From assembly GCF_900115435.1 (NCBI RefSeq), contig NZ_FOWK01000012.1, positions 56,296 to 120,295 on the forward strand: a stretch of DNA of 64,000 bases, written 5' to 3'. This document shows, one piece after another, positions 43,788-54,900 of this stretch (position 1 is its first letter; every line of letters starts with the position of its first letter). Under the pieces are notes generated by a model, which saw nothing but the letters and a program-made list of their open reading frames with translations, had not been told where the DNA came from and searched no databases. Source of the stretch: Prevotella sp. tf2-5. GTDB taxonomy: Bacteria; Bacteroidota; Bacteroidia; Bacteroidales; Bacteroidaceae. Both the position numbers and the translations under genes were made by a program.

Positions 43788-45704
43788 ATGAAATATATCA
43801 ATAAATTAGCATCTGTCTTTTTCATGGCAGCCCTTGCCTTGCTGACTATGACGAGTTGTGAGGGTGGAGACCTTTATAACGTAGGTGCTCCTGACTGGCT
43901 AGCTGAGATGGGCGGTGATGAAGAGGAAGAGTCTATCATCTCTGTCACTCCCAATCCCAATGTATTGGGTGCCACAGACAACACTACACCATGGTGGACT
44001 GTGTTCACAGATGATTACAAGACTGAAGCCGGCAAGGCTTACCAGATTAAGTTCATGAACTATGGTGGTTCCAGTAACTGGAATAACTTCGTACTCATTC
44101 TGCGTAATGAGGCAAAGGACTTTGAATATGCTGTGCTTCGTGCCGATAACTGGGGCTGGGGTACAGGCTATGCAGGTGAGGAGTCGGATGCGCACTTCTC
44201 TAAGAAGATAGAAAACGAAAATCGTGACTGGGGTGCTTGGGCAAAAGCCATGAGCTTGTCAAAGTGTACGATGAATCTCTATAATAATGGTGACGGTACA
44301 GCTGATGTTAAAATCACTATGTTAGGTGCTGATGGTAACACCTATACTCAAGAGTACACCGGTATCTCTGTAGAAAAAGATAACCTGTATTTCTCTTTCA
44401 CTGTGGATAACAGCCACGTTGAGTTTGGAGATGTCGACGTAGAGGATAGTGAGCCTACAGCCCTTACACTGAATGGTGTTCCGAGTGAAGTGGTGGTTGG
44501 CACAGAGTTTAGCGAGTTTATCGCTAATGTTACTGCTACGGTGACTTTCGCAGAGGGTGTTACCAAGGATGTAACCGCTGAGGAACTGCAGTTTGAGGTT
44601 ATTCCTGATTTTGAGGAGCTGGGACAGAAGACGCTTGTTGCCATTTACAACAAGACATACATGGGTAATAATTGTAGCAAGCCTGTTGTTGCCAGCAAGA
44701 CATTCAGTATCGTAAAAGAACTCTCCGCATTCACAGAGACGGTTGTTGTTCCTACTCCGCTGATGATTGGTCTTGAGGACAATACGACTCCTTGGTGGTC
44801 AGCATTTACCGATAATATCAAGGTTGCTCCCAAGGAGACAAAGGTGGTGAACTTCACCAACTACACTGTTGGCGATGCCAACTATAAGAACTTTGTTATC
44901 ATTCTGAATAAGGCAGATAACGCAGAGTACGGTGTAGTACGTGCCGACTGCTGGGGCTGGGGTGCCGGTATAGACGGTAATGCTAACTTCCAGAAGATTG
45001 GTGGCTTTGGCGCTGACGATGATGCGTGGGCTGCCTGGCGTGGTGCTATGAATGGTGCCAAGTGTACTGCTTATATTACCAATAATGGTGATGGTACAGC
45101 AGATATCAAGATCGTGATGCATGGTACTGATGGAAAAGACTATACTCAGGATTACCTAGGTATCAATACCATTGATCCGGATAATCTCTACTTCCGCTTT
45201 ACCTGTGAGGGTGCTCACCTTGTATTCGACAATGCAATCGGTGCTACGGATAATACCACTCCATGGTGGTCAGTATTCACCCCCAATGTGCAAGTACCGG
45301 CTCATACTGAATGTACCGTCAACTTCATCAACTACACTGCTGGCGATGCCAACTTCAAGAACTTTGTTATCATTCTGAATAAGGCTGATAATACTGAGTA
45401 TGGCGTAGTACGTGCCGACTGCTGGGGCTGGGGTGCCGGTATTGACGGTAATGCTAACTTCCAGAAGATTGGTGGCTTTGGCGCTGACGATGCTGCGTGG
45501 GCTGCGTGGCGTAATGCTATGAATGGTGCTAAGTGTACTGCCAAAATCGTGAATAATGGTGATGGTACAGCAGATATCAAGATCGTGATGCATGGTACTG
45601 ATGGAAAAGACTATACTCAGGACTACCTAGGTATTAATACCATTGATCCGGATAATTTCTACTTCCGTTTCACCTGTGAGGGTGCTCACTTGGTATTTGA
45701 ATAA
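43788..45704 (+). CDS. Surface glycan-binding lipoprotein with three repeated modules
   Basis: 638 aa, lipobox LTMTSCEGG. Three copies of a module beginning DNTTPWW(T/S)xFT and containing RADxWGWG...NNGDGTADxKI...DGxxYTQxYxGI are at about residues 62-205, 325-480 and 482-638. An Ig-like domain (ALTLNGVPSEVVVGTEFSEF...FEVIPDFEELGQKTLVAIY, about 220-300) separates the first from the others. Modules 2 and 3 are almost identical even in DNA and repeat with a period of 471 bp. Place after susD suggests a SusE/SusF-like binding protein; the aromatic WGWG residues would stack on sugars. I do not recognise the module as a named CBM family. Confidence 0.75.
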   Translation: MKYINKLASVFFMAALALLTMTSCEGGDLYNVGAPDWLAEMGGDEEEESIISVTPNPNVLGATDNTTPWWTVFTDDYKTEAGKAYQIKFMNYGGSSNWNNFVLILRNEAKDFEYAVLRADNWGWGTGYAGEESDAHFSKKIENENRDWGAWAKAMSLSKCTMNLYNNGDGTADVKITMLGADGNTYTQEYTGISVEKDNLYFSFTVDNSHVEFGDVDVEDSEPTALTLNGVPSEVVVGTEFSEFIANVTATVTFAEGVTKDVTAEELQFEVIPDFEELGQKTLVAIYNKTYMGNNCSKPVVASKTFSIVKELSAFTETVVVPTPLMIGLEDNTTPWWSAFTDNIKVAPKETKVVNFTNYTVGDANYKNFVIILNKADNAEYGVVRADCWGWGAGIDGNANFQKIGGFGADDDAWAAWRGAMNGAKCTAYITNNGDGTADIKIVMHGTDGKDYTQDYLGINTIDPDNLYFRFTCEGAHLVFDNAIGATDNTTPWWSVFTPNVQVPAHTECTVNFINYTAGDANFKNFVIILNKADNTEYGVVRADCWGWGAGIDGNANFQKIGGFGADDAAWAAWRNAMNGAKCTAKIVNNGDGTADIKIVMHGTDGKDYTQDYLGINTIDPDNFYFRFTCEGAHLVFE

Positions 45705-45725
45705 TCATTTAAAAAGAATCGTATT

Positions 45726-47666
45726 ATGAAATATATATCTAAACTATTAGCGCTGTTTGCCATCGGAATGATGGCAACAGCCTGTAGCAACGACGTTAAT
45801 GAGGTAAACCGTCCTCTGACGGTTACTGCCCCCACGGTGACATCTGTTTCCGGTAGCTCTGCTATTGTGACTTTGACGGCTACTGGCTCGCACATCACCC
45901 ATCGTGGTGTATGTTACTCTACTTCCCCTAATCCTACTATTAGTGATGATAAGGTATATTCTACCAGTAAGGATATGGTTCTGACCATTGGCGGTCTTGC
46001 CAAGAGCACTACCTACTACGTTCGTGGTTTCGCCCAGACGAGTTATGATATCGTTTATTCAGATGAGGTGTCTTTCACGACTTCGTCTTCAGAATCTACT
46101 GACGATGATCCTCAGACAGAGGGACCGTCGGCATTGAAACGTGTCAGTGTTCATGATCCAAGTGTGGTTTGGGATCCGACGACAAGCAGCTATTATATCT
46201 TCGGCTCACACCGTGCCGCTGCTAAGTGTAACAATATGATGTCATGGGAGGCATTTACTGCTCCTTGGGCTACTGCTACCAGCAAAGATGCTGCTAATGA
46301 AGATGCGTTTACCACTCCTCAGGTGACTAAGGTAAAGAAGGGTGGAGTAGAGTACGACCTCAACTTCAACGCTCTTGCTTGGTCTCAGCGTGGTAGTGAG
46401 ACATACGATATCGGTGGTAATATGTGGGCACCTGATGTCATCTACAACAAGAAGATGGGTAAGTGGTGTATGTATCTCAGCATTAACGGTGATTTCTGGT
46501 ATTCAAGTATCATCATGCTGACAGCTGACAACATCGTTGGTCCTTATCGTTATCAGTCACCTGTTGTCATTAGTGGATTCCGTTCTGGTGACTCCTATAA
46601 GTCTACCGATTTGGAGATTGTCCTGGGTGAGCAGGCTTCTCTGCCTTCACGTTATGCTCCAAGCGATAACTACGGCAATCACTGGCCTAACTGTATCGAC
46701 CCCTGTGTGTTCTATGATGAGAATGGCAAGTTGTGGATGTCCTATGGCTCTTGGAGCGGTGGTATCTTCATGCTGGAGCTCGACGAGGAGACTGGTCTGC
46801 GTGACTATGATGTCACTTATGCAGAGAGCGAGACCTCAGATCCTTACTTCGGTAAGAAGATCGCAGGTGGTCATTATGTCTCTGGTGAGGCTTCTTATAT
46901 CGAGTTTATCGGTGGCTATTACTTCCTGTTCATGACCTATGGTGGTCTGGATGCTGCTGGTGGTTATCAGATGCGTGTGTTCCGTTCACTGAATCCTGAC
47001 GGACCTTTTGTTGACAGCAAGGGAACTTCTGCCGTTTATGATACTTACCAGCTGAACTTCGGTCCTACGGAAAATGACGGCTTCCGTGGTGTAAACATCT
47101 TCGGTGCTTATGATGAGTGGGGTGCCCAGACTGTAGGTGCTTGGGGTGAGCGTGCCCAGGGTCATAACAGTATCATTGCCGCACAAGACGGACGTACCTA
47201 TCTGGTATATCATACGCGTTTCCAGGATCAGGGAGAGGGTCACCAGGTACGTGTTCACCAGGTTTATCAGAACGAGGAAGGCTGGCTCGTCGCCGCTCCG
47301 TTTGAGTACACTGGTGAAGGTATCAAGAGTGCTGGTATTGCTGTCGCACAGAAGGTGGCTACAACAGACATCCCTGGTGCTTATAAGTTGCTGATTCATA
47401 GATATGGACTGGATCATGCTGCCAAGGAATATGCTGCGCCTGTTGATGTGACCCTGAATGCTGATGGTTCTATCTCCGGTGGAGCTGTTGGTACTTGGTC
47501 AATCAAGTCTGGTACGTCATATATCACCATCAATATTGGTTCAGACTATAAGGGTGTCATGGTTCCTCAGACGTTGGAGCCGACGGATACAAAGGCTCCT
47601 TGCTTCACTGCTCTTGACAGTAAGACTGGTGTTACCATCTGGGGTTATAAGGCTCCTCTGCAATAG
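45726..47666 (+). CDS. GH43 arabinan endo-1,5-alpha-L-arabinosidase-like lipoprotein
   Basis: 646 aa, lipobox MATACSND. An fn3-like domain (about 30-120) precedes the five-blade GH43 catalytic domain: base Asp in VHDPSVVWD (about 145), pKa-setting Asp in NCIDPCVF (about 324), acid Glu in VSGEASYIEF (about 387). The C-terminal beta domain (about 540-646, DIPGAYKLLIHRYGLDHAAKEY) is that of the endo-arabinanase subfamilies with an extra C-terminal barrel. It would cut arabinan at the cell surface. Polysaccharide choice rests on subfamily resemblance. Confidence 0.85.
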   Translation: MKYISKLLALFAIGMMATACSNDVNEVNRPLTVTAPTVTSVSGSSAIVTLTATGSHITHRGVCYSTSPNPTISDDKVYSTSKDMVLTIGGLAKSTTYYVRGFAQTSYDIVYSDEVSFTTSSSESTDDDPQTEGPSALKRVSVHDPSVVWDPTTSSYYIFGSHRAAAKCNNMMSWEAFTAPWATATSKDAANEDAFTTPQVTKVKKGGVEYDLNFNALAWSQRGSETYDIGGNMWAPDVIYNKKMGKWCMYLSINGDFWYSSIIMLTADNIVGPYRYQSPVVISGFRSGDSYKSTDLEIVLGEQASLPSRYAPSDNYGNHWPNCIDPCVFYDENGKLWMSYGSWSGGIFMLELDEETGLRDYDVTYAESETSDPYFGKKIAGGHYVSGEASYIEFIGGYYFLFMTYGGLDAAGGYQMRVFRSLNPDGPFVDSKGTSAVYDTYQLNFGPTENDGFRGVNIFGAYDEWGAQTVGAWGERAQGHNSIIAAQDGRTYLVYHTRFQDQGEGHQVRVHQVYQNEEGWLVAAPFEYTGEGIKSAGIAVAQKVATTDIPGAYKLLIHRYGLDHAAKEYAAPVDVTLNADGSISGGAVGTWSIKSGTSYITINIGSDYKGVMVPQTLEPTDTKAPCFTALDSKTGVTIWGYKAPLQ

Positions 47667-47680
47667 TAAAAAACTAAACG

Positions 47681-48709
47681 ATGAAACGAATTCTATTTAT
47701 AGTAGTGGTGCTCGCAATGAGCACCACTCTATATTCTCAACCCCAACGCAAAGGACATCCGCCCAGGGCTTTCCAGACGGAGACACCCATGACGCACGAC
47801 CCGGTGATGGCGTATGCGGACAGCACTTATTATCTGTTCTGCACAGGTATGGGTATCCAGCAGATGACCTCCAAGGACCGTAAGACATGGACGGTGATGC
47901 CTGAGCCTGTGATGACGGTGATGCCGGGATGGACACAGGACTCTGTACCTGGATTCAAATATCATGTGTGGGCTCCGGATATCATCCGTTGGCATGACAA
48001 ATGGTGGCTTGCCTATAGTTGTTCTACCTTTGGCAAGAACGGCTCGGCAATAGGTTTGTTAAGTACTCCCTCCCTGAGTTTTCCTATCTGGAAAGATGAG
48101 GGGTGTATAGTGACTTCTCGTGCGAACAGGGACAACTGGAACGCTATTGATCCTAACTTCGTGATTGATGAGGACGACCAACCTTGGATGGTATGGGGCT
48201 CTTTCTGGGATGGCATACAAATGGCCCGCTTGGATACGACGATGCATATCGCCAAGGGCGAGATTCCTCGAACGATAGCTCGCCGCTACTCACCCAAGAA
48301 CCATAACCGTATGGAGAATCCTACCTCTAAGTATGCTGGAACGAACGCTATCGAGGCTCCGTTTATCATGAGACACGGAGATTATTATTATCTCTTCGTG
48401 TCCTGGGACTATTGTTGCATGGGCAGCAAGAGTACCTATCGCGTGGTGGTAGGACGCAGCAAGACGGTGGATGGTCCATACGTGGATCGTGATGGTGTGG
48501 ATATGCGAGAGGGCGGTGGTACTCCGGTCATCGCTGGTGACAAGAAAAAGTTTGAGGCTGTCGGACATTGTGCTGTCTACCATTTTAATGGCGAGGATAT
48601 ATATATCAGTCATGGCTATAGTGTGGAACATAAGGGGGCGGCTGTCTTGGTACAGCGTCCTATCCACTGGACTGCCGACGGATGGCCGGAATTAGTTGAA
48701 AGTTTATAG
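47681..48709 (+). CDS. GH43 family arabinanase, periplasmic or secreted
   Basis: 342 aa with signal peptide (MKRILFIVVVLAMSTTLYSQ). Only a GH43 catalytic domain: Asp in THDPVMAYAD (about 39), WAPDIIRW, Asp in NAIDPNFVIDEDDQPWMVWGS (about 158), Glu in NAIEAPFIMRHGDYYYLF (about 225). The blocks fit arabinan endo-1,5-alpha-L-arabinanases. 14 bp after the previous gene, 16 bp before the next; in the latter gap TTATAGTT is repeated. Confidence 0.87.
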   Translation: MKRILFIVVVLAMSTTLYSQPQRKGHPPRAFQTETPMTHDPVMAYADSTYYLFCTGMGIQQMTSKDRKTWTVMPEPVMTVMPGWTQDSVPGFKYHVWAPDIIRWHDKWWLAYSCSTFGKNGSAIGLLSTPSLSFPIWKDEGCIVTSRANRDNWNAIDPNFVIDEDDQPWMVWGSFWDGIQMARLDTTMHIAKGEIPRTIARRYSPKNHNRMENPTSKYAGTNAIEAPFIMRHGDYYYLFVSWDYCCMGSKSTYRVVVGRSKTVDGPYVDRDGVDMREGGGTPVIAGDKKKFEAVGHCAVYHFNGEDIYISHGYSVEHKGAAVLVQRPIHWTADGWPELVESL

Positions 48710-48725
48710 TTTATAGTTCATAGTT

Positions 48726-50828
48726 ATGCGACGGATCCTTTTATTACTGCTTACCTCTTACCTCTTGCCTCTTCCATCTGCCGCGCAGTCGTGGACGGCG
48801 GACAATGGGAACGGGACCTATACGAACCCGTTGTTCTATGATGAGTTCTCAGACCCTGATATCCTGCGGGTGGGTGATGACTATTATCTTGCTGGTACGA
48901 CGATGCATACAGTACCAGGACTGGTCATCCTGCATTCGAAAGACTTGGTGAACTGGGAGAATATCAGTTATTGCTTTGACCGTTTTGACTTCGGGGATGA
49001 TGCTTTCTCGTTGAGAAACCATCAGGAGATCTATGGACAGGGTATCTGGGCTCCGTGCATCCGTTATGCCAACGGACAGTTCTATGTCTATTCGAATGTC
49101 AATGGCAAGGGGTTGCAGTGCTATACCTCGAAAGATATTCGTGGTCCGTGGAAGCACCATAACATGCAGGGACGTATCTACGACCTGAGTGTGCTCTTTG
49201 ATGATGATGGCAAGATCTATGCTATTCATGGTTATGGGGAGGTGAAATGTACGGAATTGAAGCCGGACATGAGTGGTCCTATTGAGGATACCGAGCGTAC
49301 GATTATACCGGAGGGCAATGCTGTGGGTGAGGGTCATCACATGTACAAGATCAATGGTATGTACTACCTGATCTCTACTGACTATAAACCCAATGGTCGT
49401 ACCTTGTGCTCTCGTTCTAAGAGTATCTGGGGTCCATACGAGACGATCACTATTACTGCTGATGAGACATTCGGCTATCATGCGGCATCATTGACACAGG
49501 TGCCCAAGGGTGAGAAATATCGTATCGGGCAGGATGGGACGCAATTTGGTATACCAAAGGTCGATGAGGATGCTACGGCTTGTACGAATATCCATCAGGG
49601 AGGTATCGTACAGGATCAGAGTGGACAGTGGTGGGCCTTGTTGATGATGGACTTCCATAGCATCGGACGCACAGTGACCCTTGCTCCCATCACATGGAAG
49701 GATGGTTGGCCTATGCTTGGACTGGAGGGCAACCTCGGTCGTGCACCCCGTACGTGGTTCAAACCCACCGTCCAGTCTGTTGCGGTGCCACAGCAACAAA
49801 CAGCCCCCCATGCTCCCTACCAGCGCAACGAGGATTTCAATGGCAAGACTCTTGGCAGGGTATGGCAATGGAACCACAACCCTGATGATACGAAATGGAG
49901 CCTGAAGAACGGACGACTTCGTCTGCAGTCCATGCCTGCCGAACAACTGATGTGGGCTCGTAATACACTGACCCAGCGTGCCATCGGACCAACCAGCATT
50001 GTTACTGTAGAACTCTATGTACAGGGTATGAAGGAAGGTGACGTTGCCGGACTGGGCAATATCAACGTGCCCTGCTCTTGGATTGGTGTCGAGCAGGGTC
50101 ACTATGGCTTGCTCCTGCGCTGCTTTGAGCAAGCTACCAACGACACCGTCACTCTGGGCATCGCCTCCTGCGACGCACCGTTGCAGAAGGTATGGCTTCG
50201 TTTGGTAGGCGACTTCGACAATGATAAGGCGCACTATGAGTTCTCGCTGAACGGTAAGTATTACCGTCCGCTGGGGCGCGAGATGCCCCTGTCGTATCAG
50301 CTCATCACCTTCCAAGGATCACGTCCGTCGCTCTTCGCTTTCAATCATAAAGGAATGCGGGGCGGCTATGCGGAGTTTGACAACTTTACTGTCCAGGAGC
50401 CGAAGGCGGATCGTAGTGGGAATATCCCTTATGGTAAGACGTTCCGTATCATCAACCTTGGAACAGGGAAGGCGATGGCTGCTCTGGAGCACGGACTGGT
50501 TTATGATGCCGATAGTACCATGTCTGAAAAGCAGACACTGTTTCGTCTGGTAGATAAAGGACAGGGTAAGGTGATCCTGCAATGTGCGGACGGACGGTAT
50601 GTGTTCTGTGCCGGCTATGGGTTGGCTGGTGATGTGCGACTGACTACAGACGAGTCGAAAGCGGAGGTGTTCTTATGGCAGGACTATCTCGACCATGAGT
50701 TTATGCTGATGTCTATGCGTACGCATCGCTATATCGGCAAGAGCCCGACAACGGGGAGTCCTTACTCGATGGACTTCCCTGGTGCTGATCCTGCACGCCG
50801 GAACGGTGCTGTGCTTAGGTGGGAATAA
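48726..50828 (+). CDS. GH43 alpha-L-arabinofuranosidase/beta-xylosidase with C-terminal beta-sandwich and ricin-like tail
   Basis: 700 aa with signal peptide (MRRILLLLLTSYLLPLPSAAQ). GH43 domain about 30-340: FSDPDILRVGDDYYLAGTTM (base), IYDLSVLFDDDGKIYAIHGYG (about 155), EGHHMYKINGMYYL (acid region, about 203). A GH43_C2/DUF1349-like beta-sandwich covers about 365-555 (DEDFNGKTLGRVWQWNHNPDDTKW-type start), then about 140 residues resembling a ricin-type trefoil (YGKTFRIINLGTGKAMAALEHG). It probably trims oligosaccharides in the periplasm. Last gene of the PUL. Its stop is next to the stop of the convergent chromate transporter. Confidence 0.87.
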   Translation: MRRILLLLLTSYLLPLPSAAQSWTADNGNGTYTNPLFYDEFSDPDILRVGDDYYLAGTTMHTVPGLVILHSKDLVNWENISYCFDRFDFGDDAFSLRNHQEIYGQGIWAPCIRYANGQFYVYSNVNGKGLQCYTSKDIRGPWKHHNMQGRIYDLSVLFDDDGKIYAIHGYGEVKCTELKPDMSGPIEDTERTIIPEGNAVGEGHHMYKINGMYYLISTDYKPNGRTLCSRSKSIWGPYETITITADETFGYHAASLTQVPKGEKYRIGQDGTQFGIPKVDEDATACTNIHQGGIVQDQSGQWWALLMMDFHSIGRTVTLAPITWKDGWPMLGLEGNLGRAPRTWFKPTVQSVAVPQQQTAPHAPYQRNEDFNGKTLGRVWQWNHNPDDTKWSLKNGRLRLQSMPAEQLMWARNTLTQRAIGPTSIVTVELYVQGMKEGDVAGLGNINVPCSWIGVEQGHYGLLLRCFEQATNDTVTLGIASCDAPLQKVWLRLVGDFDNDKAHYEFSLNGKYYRPLGREMPLSYQLITFQGSRPSLFAFNHKGMRGGYAEFDNFTVQEPKADRSGNIPYGKTFRIINLGTGKAMAALEHGLVYDADSTMSEKQTLFRLVDKGQGKVILQCADGRYVFCAGYGLAGDVRLTTDESKAEVFLWQDYLDHEFMLMSMRTHRYIGKSPTTGSPYSMDFPGADPARRNGAVLRWE

Positions 50829-51404
50829 CTAATAGAAGAGGAGTAACCCAGCCAGGGCACTATAGCAGATCATGTGGATGGGATTGATCTTCAAGACTCC
50901 GGTCCCGAAAGCTGTGGCAGCGAAGAGCGCACAACTGATATAGAACTGCCAGGGATTCTCTGAGGGAGTCGAGAAGTTATCCCGCGTACATAATAATAAG
51001 GTGGCTGCGGCTAGGAGTCCTACGACTGCTGGTCGCAGTCCTTTGAATACAGACTGTACGGGATGGGAGTTCATGTATTTCATGAACATTTTGCTGATCA
51101 GGATCATCAGGATAAGGGAGGGTAATACCAATGCGAAGGTGGCGGTAAAGGAGCCGAGGACAGCAATGGGGACGCTATAGCCTGCGTTCTTTATCGCCGT
51201 ATAACCACAATAGGTGGCGGAATTGATACCGATAGGGCCCGGGGTCATCTGCGAGATGGCGACGATATCCGTAAACTCTGCGGCGTTCAGCCATCCCCAG
51301 TGCTCTACCGTCTCGTTCTGTATCAGCGACAGCATACCATAGCCCCCTCCAAAACCAAAGAGCCCGATCTCAAAGAATGTGATGAATAAATAAAGGAATA
51401 TCAT
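50829..51404 (-). CDS. chrA: Chromate transporter, half-size subunit (second of pair)
   Basis: 191 aa of the CHR family: GLFGFGGGYGMLSLIQNE (first motif), ISQMTPGPIGINSATYCGY (PGP motif) and four to five further hydrophobic stretches. Half-size CHR proteins act as pairs. The partner lies 15 bp upstream. Chromate export is the family name; the natural substrate in an anaerobe may be another oxyanion. Ends one base from the PUL's last stop. Confidence 0.88.
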   Translation of the reverse strand: MIFLYLFITFFEIGLFGFGGGYGMLSLIQNETVEHWGWLNAAEFTDIVAISQMTPGPIGINSATYCGYTAIKNAGYSVPIAVLGSFTATFALVLPSLILMILISKMFMKYMNSHPVQSVFKGLRPAVVGLLAAATLLLCTRDNFSTPSENPWQFYISCALFAATAFGTGVLKINPIHMICYSALAGLLLFY

Positions 51405-51419
51405 AAACTCTCTTATCTC

Positions 51420-51959
51420 TCAACTCTCAACTCTCAACTTACCATAAACATACCCTCCGATGCCTGCGAGAATGATAATCCAGATTGGTGATACACCCAA
51501 CAGCCAGATGGCAAGGGCGGACACAATGGGAATCCATATCGTAAACCAGTTCAGTTGGGCTCGACGGGCAAGATTGAATGTCGGTACTGCTATTAAAGCG
51601 ACTACCGCAGGACGGATGCCCTTGAACATAGCGGCAATCACCTTGTTGTCCTCAAACTGATGGAAGAAGATGGCAATGGCAAGGATGATCAGGAAAGAGG
51701 GGAGTGCCGTCCCTAAGGCTGTGGCGATGGCTCCCTGGGTCTTCCTCAACTTATAACCGATAAAGATACTGATATTAATAGCAAACACACCCGGACAACT
51801 CTGGGCGATGGCTATCAGGTCGAGCATCTCTTCCTTGCTGACCCACTTGTGGTGGTTGACAACCTCTTCCTCTATCAAAGGAATCATGGCATATCCACCC
51901 CCAAGGGTGAACATGCCAATCTTAAAGAAAGTCTTGAATGACTCTAAATAGATATTCAA
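51420..51959 (-). CDS. chrA: Chromate transporter, half-size subunit (first of pair)
   Basis: 179 aa: GMFTLGGGYAMIPLIEEEVV and AIAQSCPGVFAINISIFIGYKL give the CHR motifs; hydrophobic segments follow. First gene of the pair, 22 bp after purL on the same strand. Confidence 0.88.
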   Translation of the reverse strand: MNIYLESFKTFFKIGMFTLGGGYAMIPLIEEEVVNHHKWVSKEEMLDLIAIAQSCPGVFAINISIFIGYKLRKTQGAIATALGTALPSFLIILAIAIFFHQFEDNKVIAAMFKGIRPAVVALIAVPTFNLARRAQLNWFTIWIPIVSALAIWLLGVSPIWIIILAGIGGYVYGKLRVES

Positions 51960-51981
51960 TTTAATTTTTTATCTTAAATCT

Positions 51982-54900
51982 TTAATCTTTATTCCCCTCT
52001 ACCCATTTGCGGGCATTGACGAATGCCTCTATCCATGGGGTCACCTCATCCATGCGACGCTCACGTGGATACCAGGCGTTCTGCCAAGGGAAGATGGCAC
52101 GCTCTAAGTGGGGCATCATACAGAGATGACGACCGTCTGCAGAGCAGATACCTGCGACATCATAGTCTGAGCCGTTGGGGTTGGCGGGATAACCATGATA
52201 GTTATACTTGGCAATCACGTTATAGGTGCTCTCTGCCTCTGGCAACGAGAACTTTCCTTCTCCGTGGGCTACCCACAGACCAAGCTTGTTGCCACTCAGT
52301 GAACCAAACATCACACTGTTGTTCTGTGGGATGGTCAGACTGATGAACTCACTCTCAAACTTATGGGAGTCGTTATGCAGCATCTTGGCACCTTTGGCAC
52401 CTGTCAGTCCGAGCTCTACCATCAACTGGCATCCGTTACAGATACCAAGGGAGAGGGTGTCCTTGCGGGCATAGAACTTGTCGAGGGCCTCTTTTGCCTT
52501 GGGATTATAGAGGAAGGCACCTGCCCATCCTTTGGCGGAGCCGAGTACGTCGGAGTTGGAGAAACCACCACAGAACACAATCATATTGATGTCCTCCAAA
52601 GTCTCACGACCACTGATCAGGTCTGTCATCATCACGTCCTTCACGTCGAAGCCGGCAAGATACAGACAGTATGCCATCTCACGCTCACCATTGGTTCCTT
52701 TCTCACGGATGATAGCTGCCTTCGGAGTATTCTGAGAACTCTGAGCTCTCCGAGGCTCCAGGCCATACTGGGCAAGGGTACCAGTGAAGTTCTTGTTGAA
52801 CTTCATCTCAATAGGTTGCTGCTTGTAGTTCTCATAACGCTCCTTTGCCTTACCGTTGAAACTCTGTTTGCGGTCAAGCAGATAGGAGGTCTTATACCAT
52901 GTGTCACGAAGGGCGTCGATATCAAAGGTGTGCTCTTCGTCACCAGCCTTCACGACGATGGTACGGCTGTCCTCTACAGGATAACCGATCTTGGCATAAC
53001 CGACACCCAGGTCCTCCATGAACTCCTTGAACTCGAACTTGTGCTCGTCGCTGACCTCGATGACGACACCAGGGTTCTCTGCGAAGAGGGTCTTGACGAT
53101 GTCTCCGTCAGCACAGAGGTCGTGCAGGTTGATATGCATACCTCCCTTGGTGTTGGCAAAGCACATCTCTAAGAGGGTGGTGATGAGACCACCGGCGGAG
53201 ATGTCGTGACCTGCCATGATCCATCCTTTCTCTATCATCTTCTGGACAGCCATGAAGGCGTCAGCGAAATACTCTGCGTTCTTCACGGTCGGCACGTCAC
53301 TGCCTACCTTACCTAGACTCTGGGCAAAGGCGGAACCTCCCAGACGCTGCTCGTCAAAGGAGAAGTCGATATGATAGATGGAGGCGTGTTTGTCATTGAC
53401 GATAACAGGACTGACCACCTTGCGGATGTCAGAGACCTCACCACCGGCACTGACGATGACAGTACCTGGGGAGATGATCTTCTCACCATTGGGATATTGC
53501 TGACTCAGTGAGAGGGAGTCCTTACCTGTCGGCACGTTGATATGTAACTCGCAGCAGAAATCACTTAATGCCTTGACGGCTGTATACAGACGGGCGTCCT
53601 CTCCTTCCTGACTGCGACAGGGCCACATCCAGTTGGCGGAGAGAGAGAGGGACTCCATACCGTCGGCAAGGGGTGCCCATACGATATTCGTCAGTGCCTC
53701 TGCGACAGAGAGGACACTGCCTGCCTCCGGGGAGGCGAGTCCTGCCTGTGGGGCATGACCGATAGCGGTAGCGATACCTTTGCGACCACGATAATCGAGG
53801 GCAACGACACCACAGTCGCTCAACGGCAACTGGATCTCACCCTGACACTGCTGACGGGCAATCTTACCTGTCACGGAGCGGTCTACCTTATTCGTCAACC
53901 AGTCTTTGCAGGCGACAGCCTCCAGCTGAAGCACTCGCTTGACGAGTTTATCTATCGTCTCTATAGTTCCTGTAGTATCTACATTCTCATACTTCCGCTC
54001 TACGGTATTGTCACGCATGATGGTCTTGGGAGAGTGTCCGAACATCTGTGCCACATCAAGGTCGAAAGGCTTCACACCGTCTCCTTGTTTGAAGGAGAAA
54101 TGGGCATCACCGGTGGTCTCACCGACTACATACATCGGGGCACGCTCACGCTCTGCGATCTTTTGCACATGCTCAATATGTTTCTCGTCGATGAGCAGAC
54201 CCATGCGCTCCTGACTCTCATTGGCGATGATCTCCTTGCTGGAGAGGGTCTTGTCACCAATAGGTAACTTCGTCATGTCGATCTCACCACCACACTCCTC
54301 TACCAACTCGGAGAGACAGTTCAGGTGACCGGCACTACCATGATCATGGATGGACACAACAGGGTTGGTGTCTTCTTCACAGAGGGCACGGACGAGGTTA
54401 TAAGCTCGCTTCTGCATCTCTGGGTTAGCACGCTGGATGGCATTCAGCTCAATACCATTGCTGTAACGACCTGTGTCTACGGAGGATACACTACCACCGC
54501 CGAGTCCGATACGATAGTTGTCACCACCTACGACCACCACTTTATTCCCCTTCTGGGGTTCTTTCTTCAGACAGTCTCGCTTCGTGCCGTAACCAACACC
54601 ACCTGCCAGCATGATCACTTTGTCATAGGCGTATTTGGTGTCGTTAGGCTCCTGGTGCTCAAAGGTCAGCACGGATCCGCAAATCAGCGGTTGTCCGAAC
54701 TTATTACCAAAGTCGGAGGCACCGTTGGATGCCTTGATCAGAATCTGTTCTGGTGTCTGGTAGAGCCACTGGCGGACAGGAAGGATATTCTCCCAGTCAC
54801 GCTCCTCATCCTCAATGCGGGGGTAAGCGGTCATATAGACGGCTGTTCCGGCAATAGGCCATGAGCCGACACCACCACCCATACGGTCACGAATCTCACC

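Noticed and set aside
49488..50315. 275-codon ORF on - inside the third GH43 gene
   Set aside because: Antisense shadow; the + frame has complete GH43 motifs.
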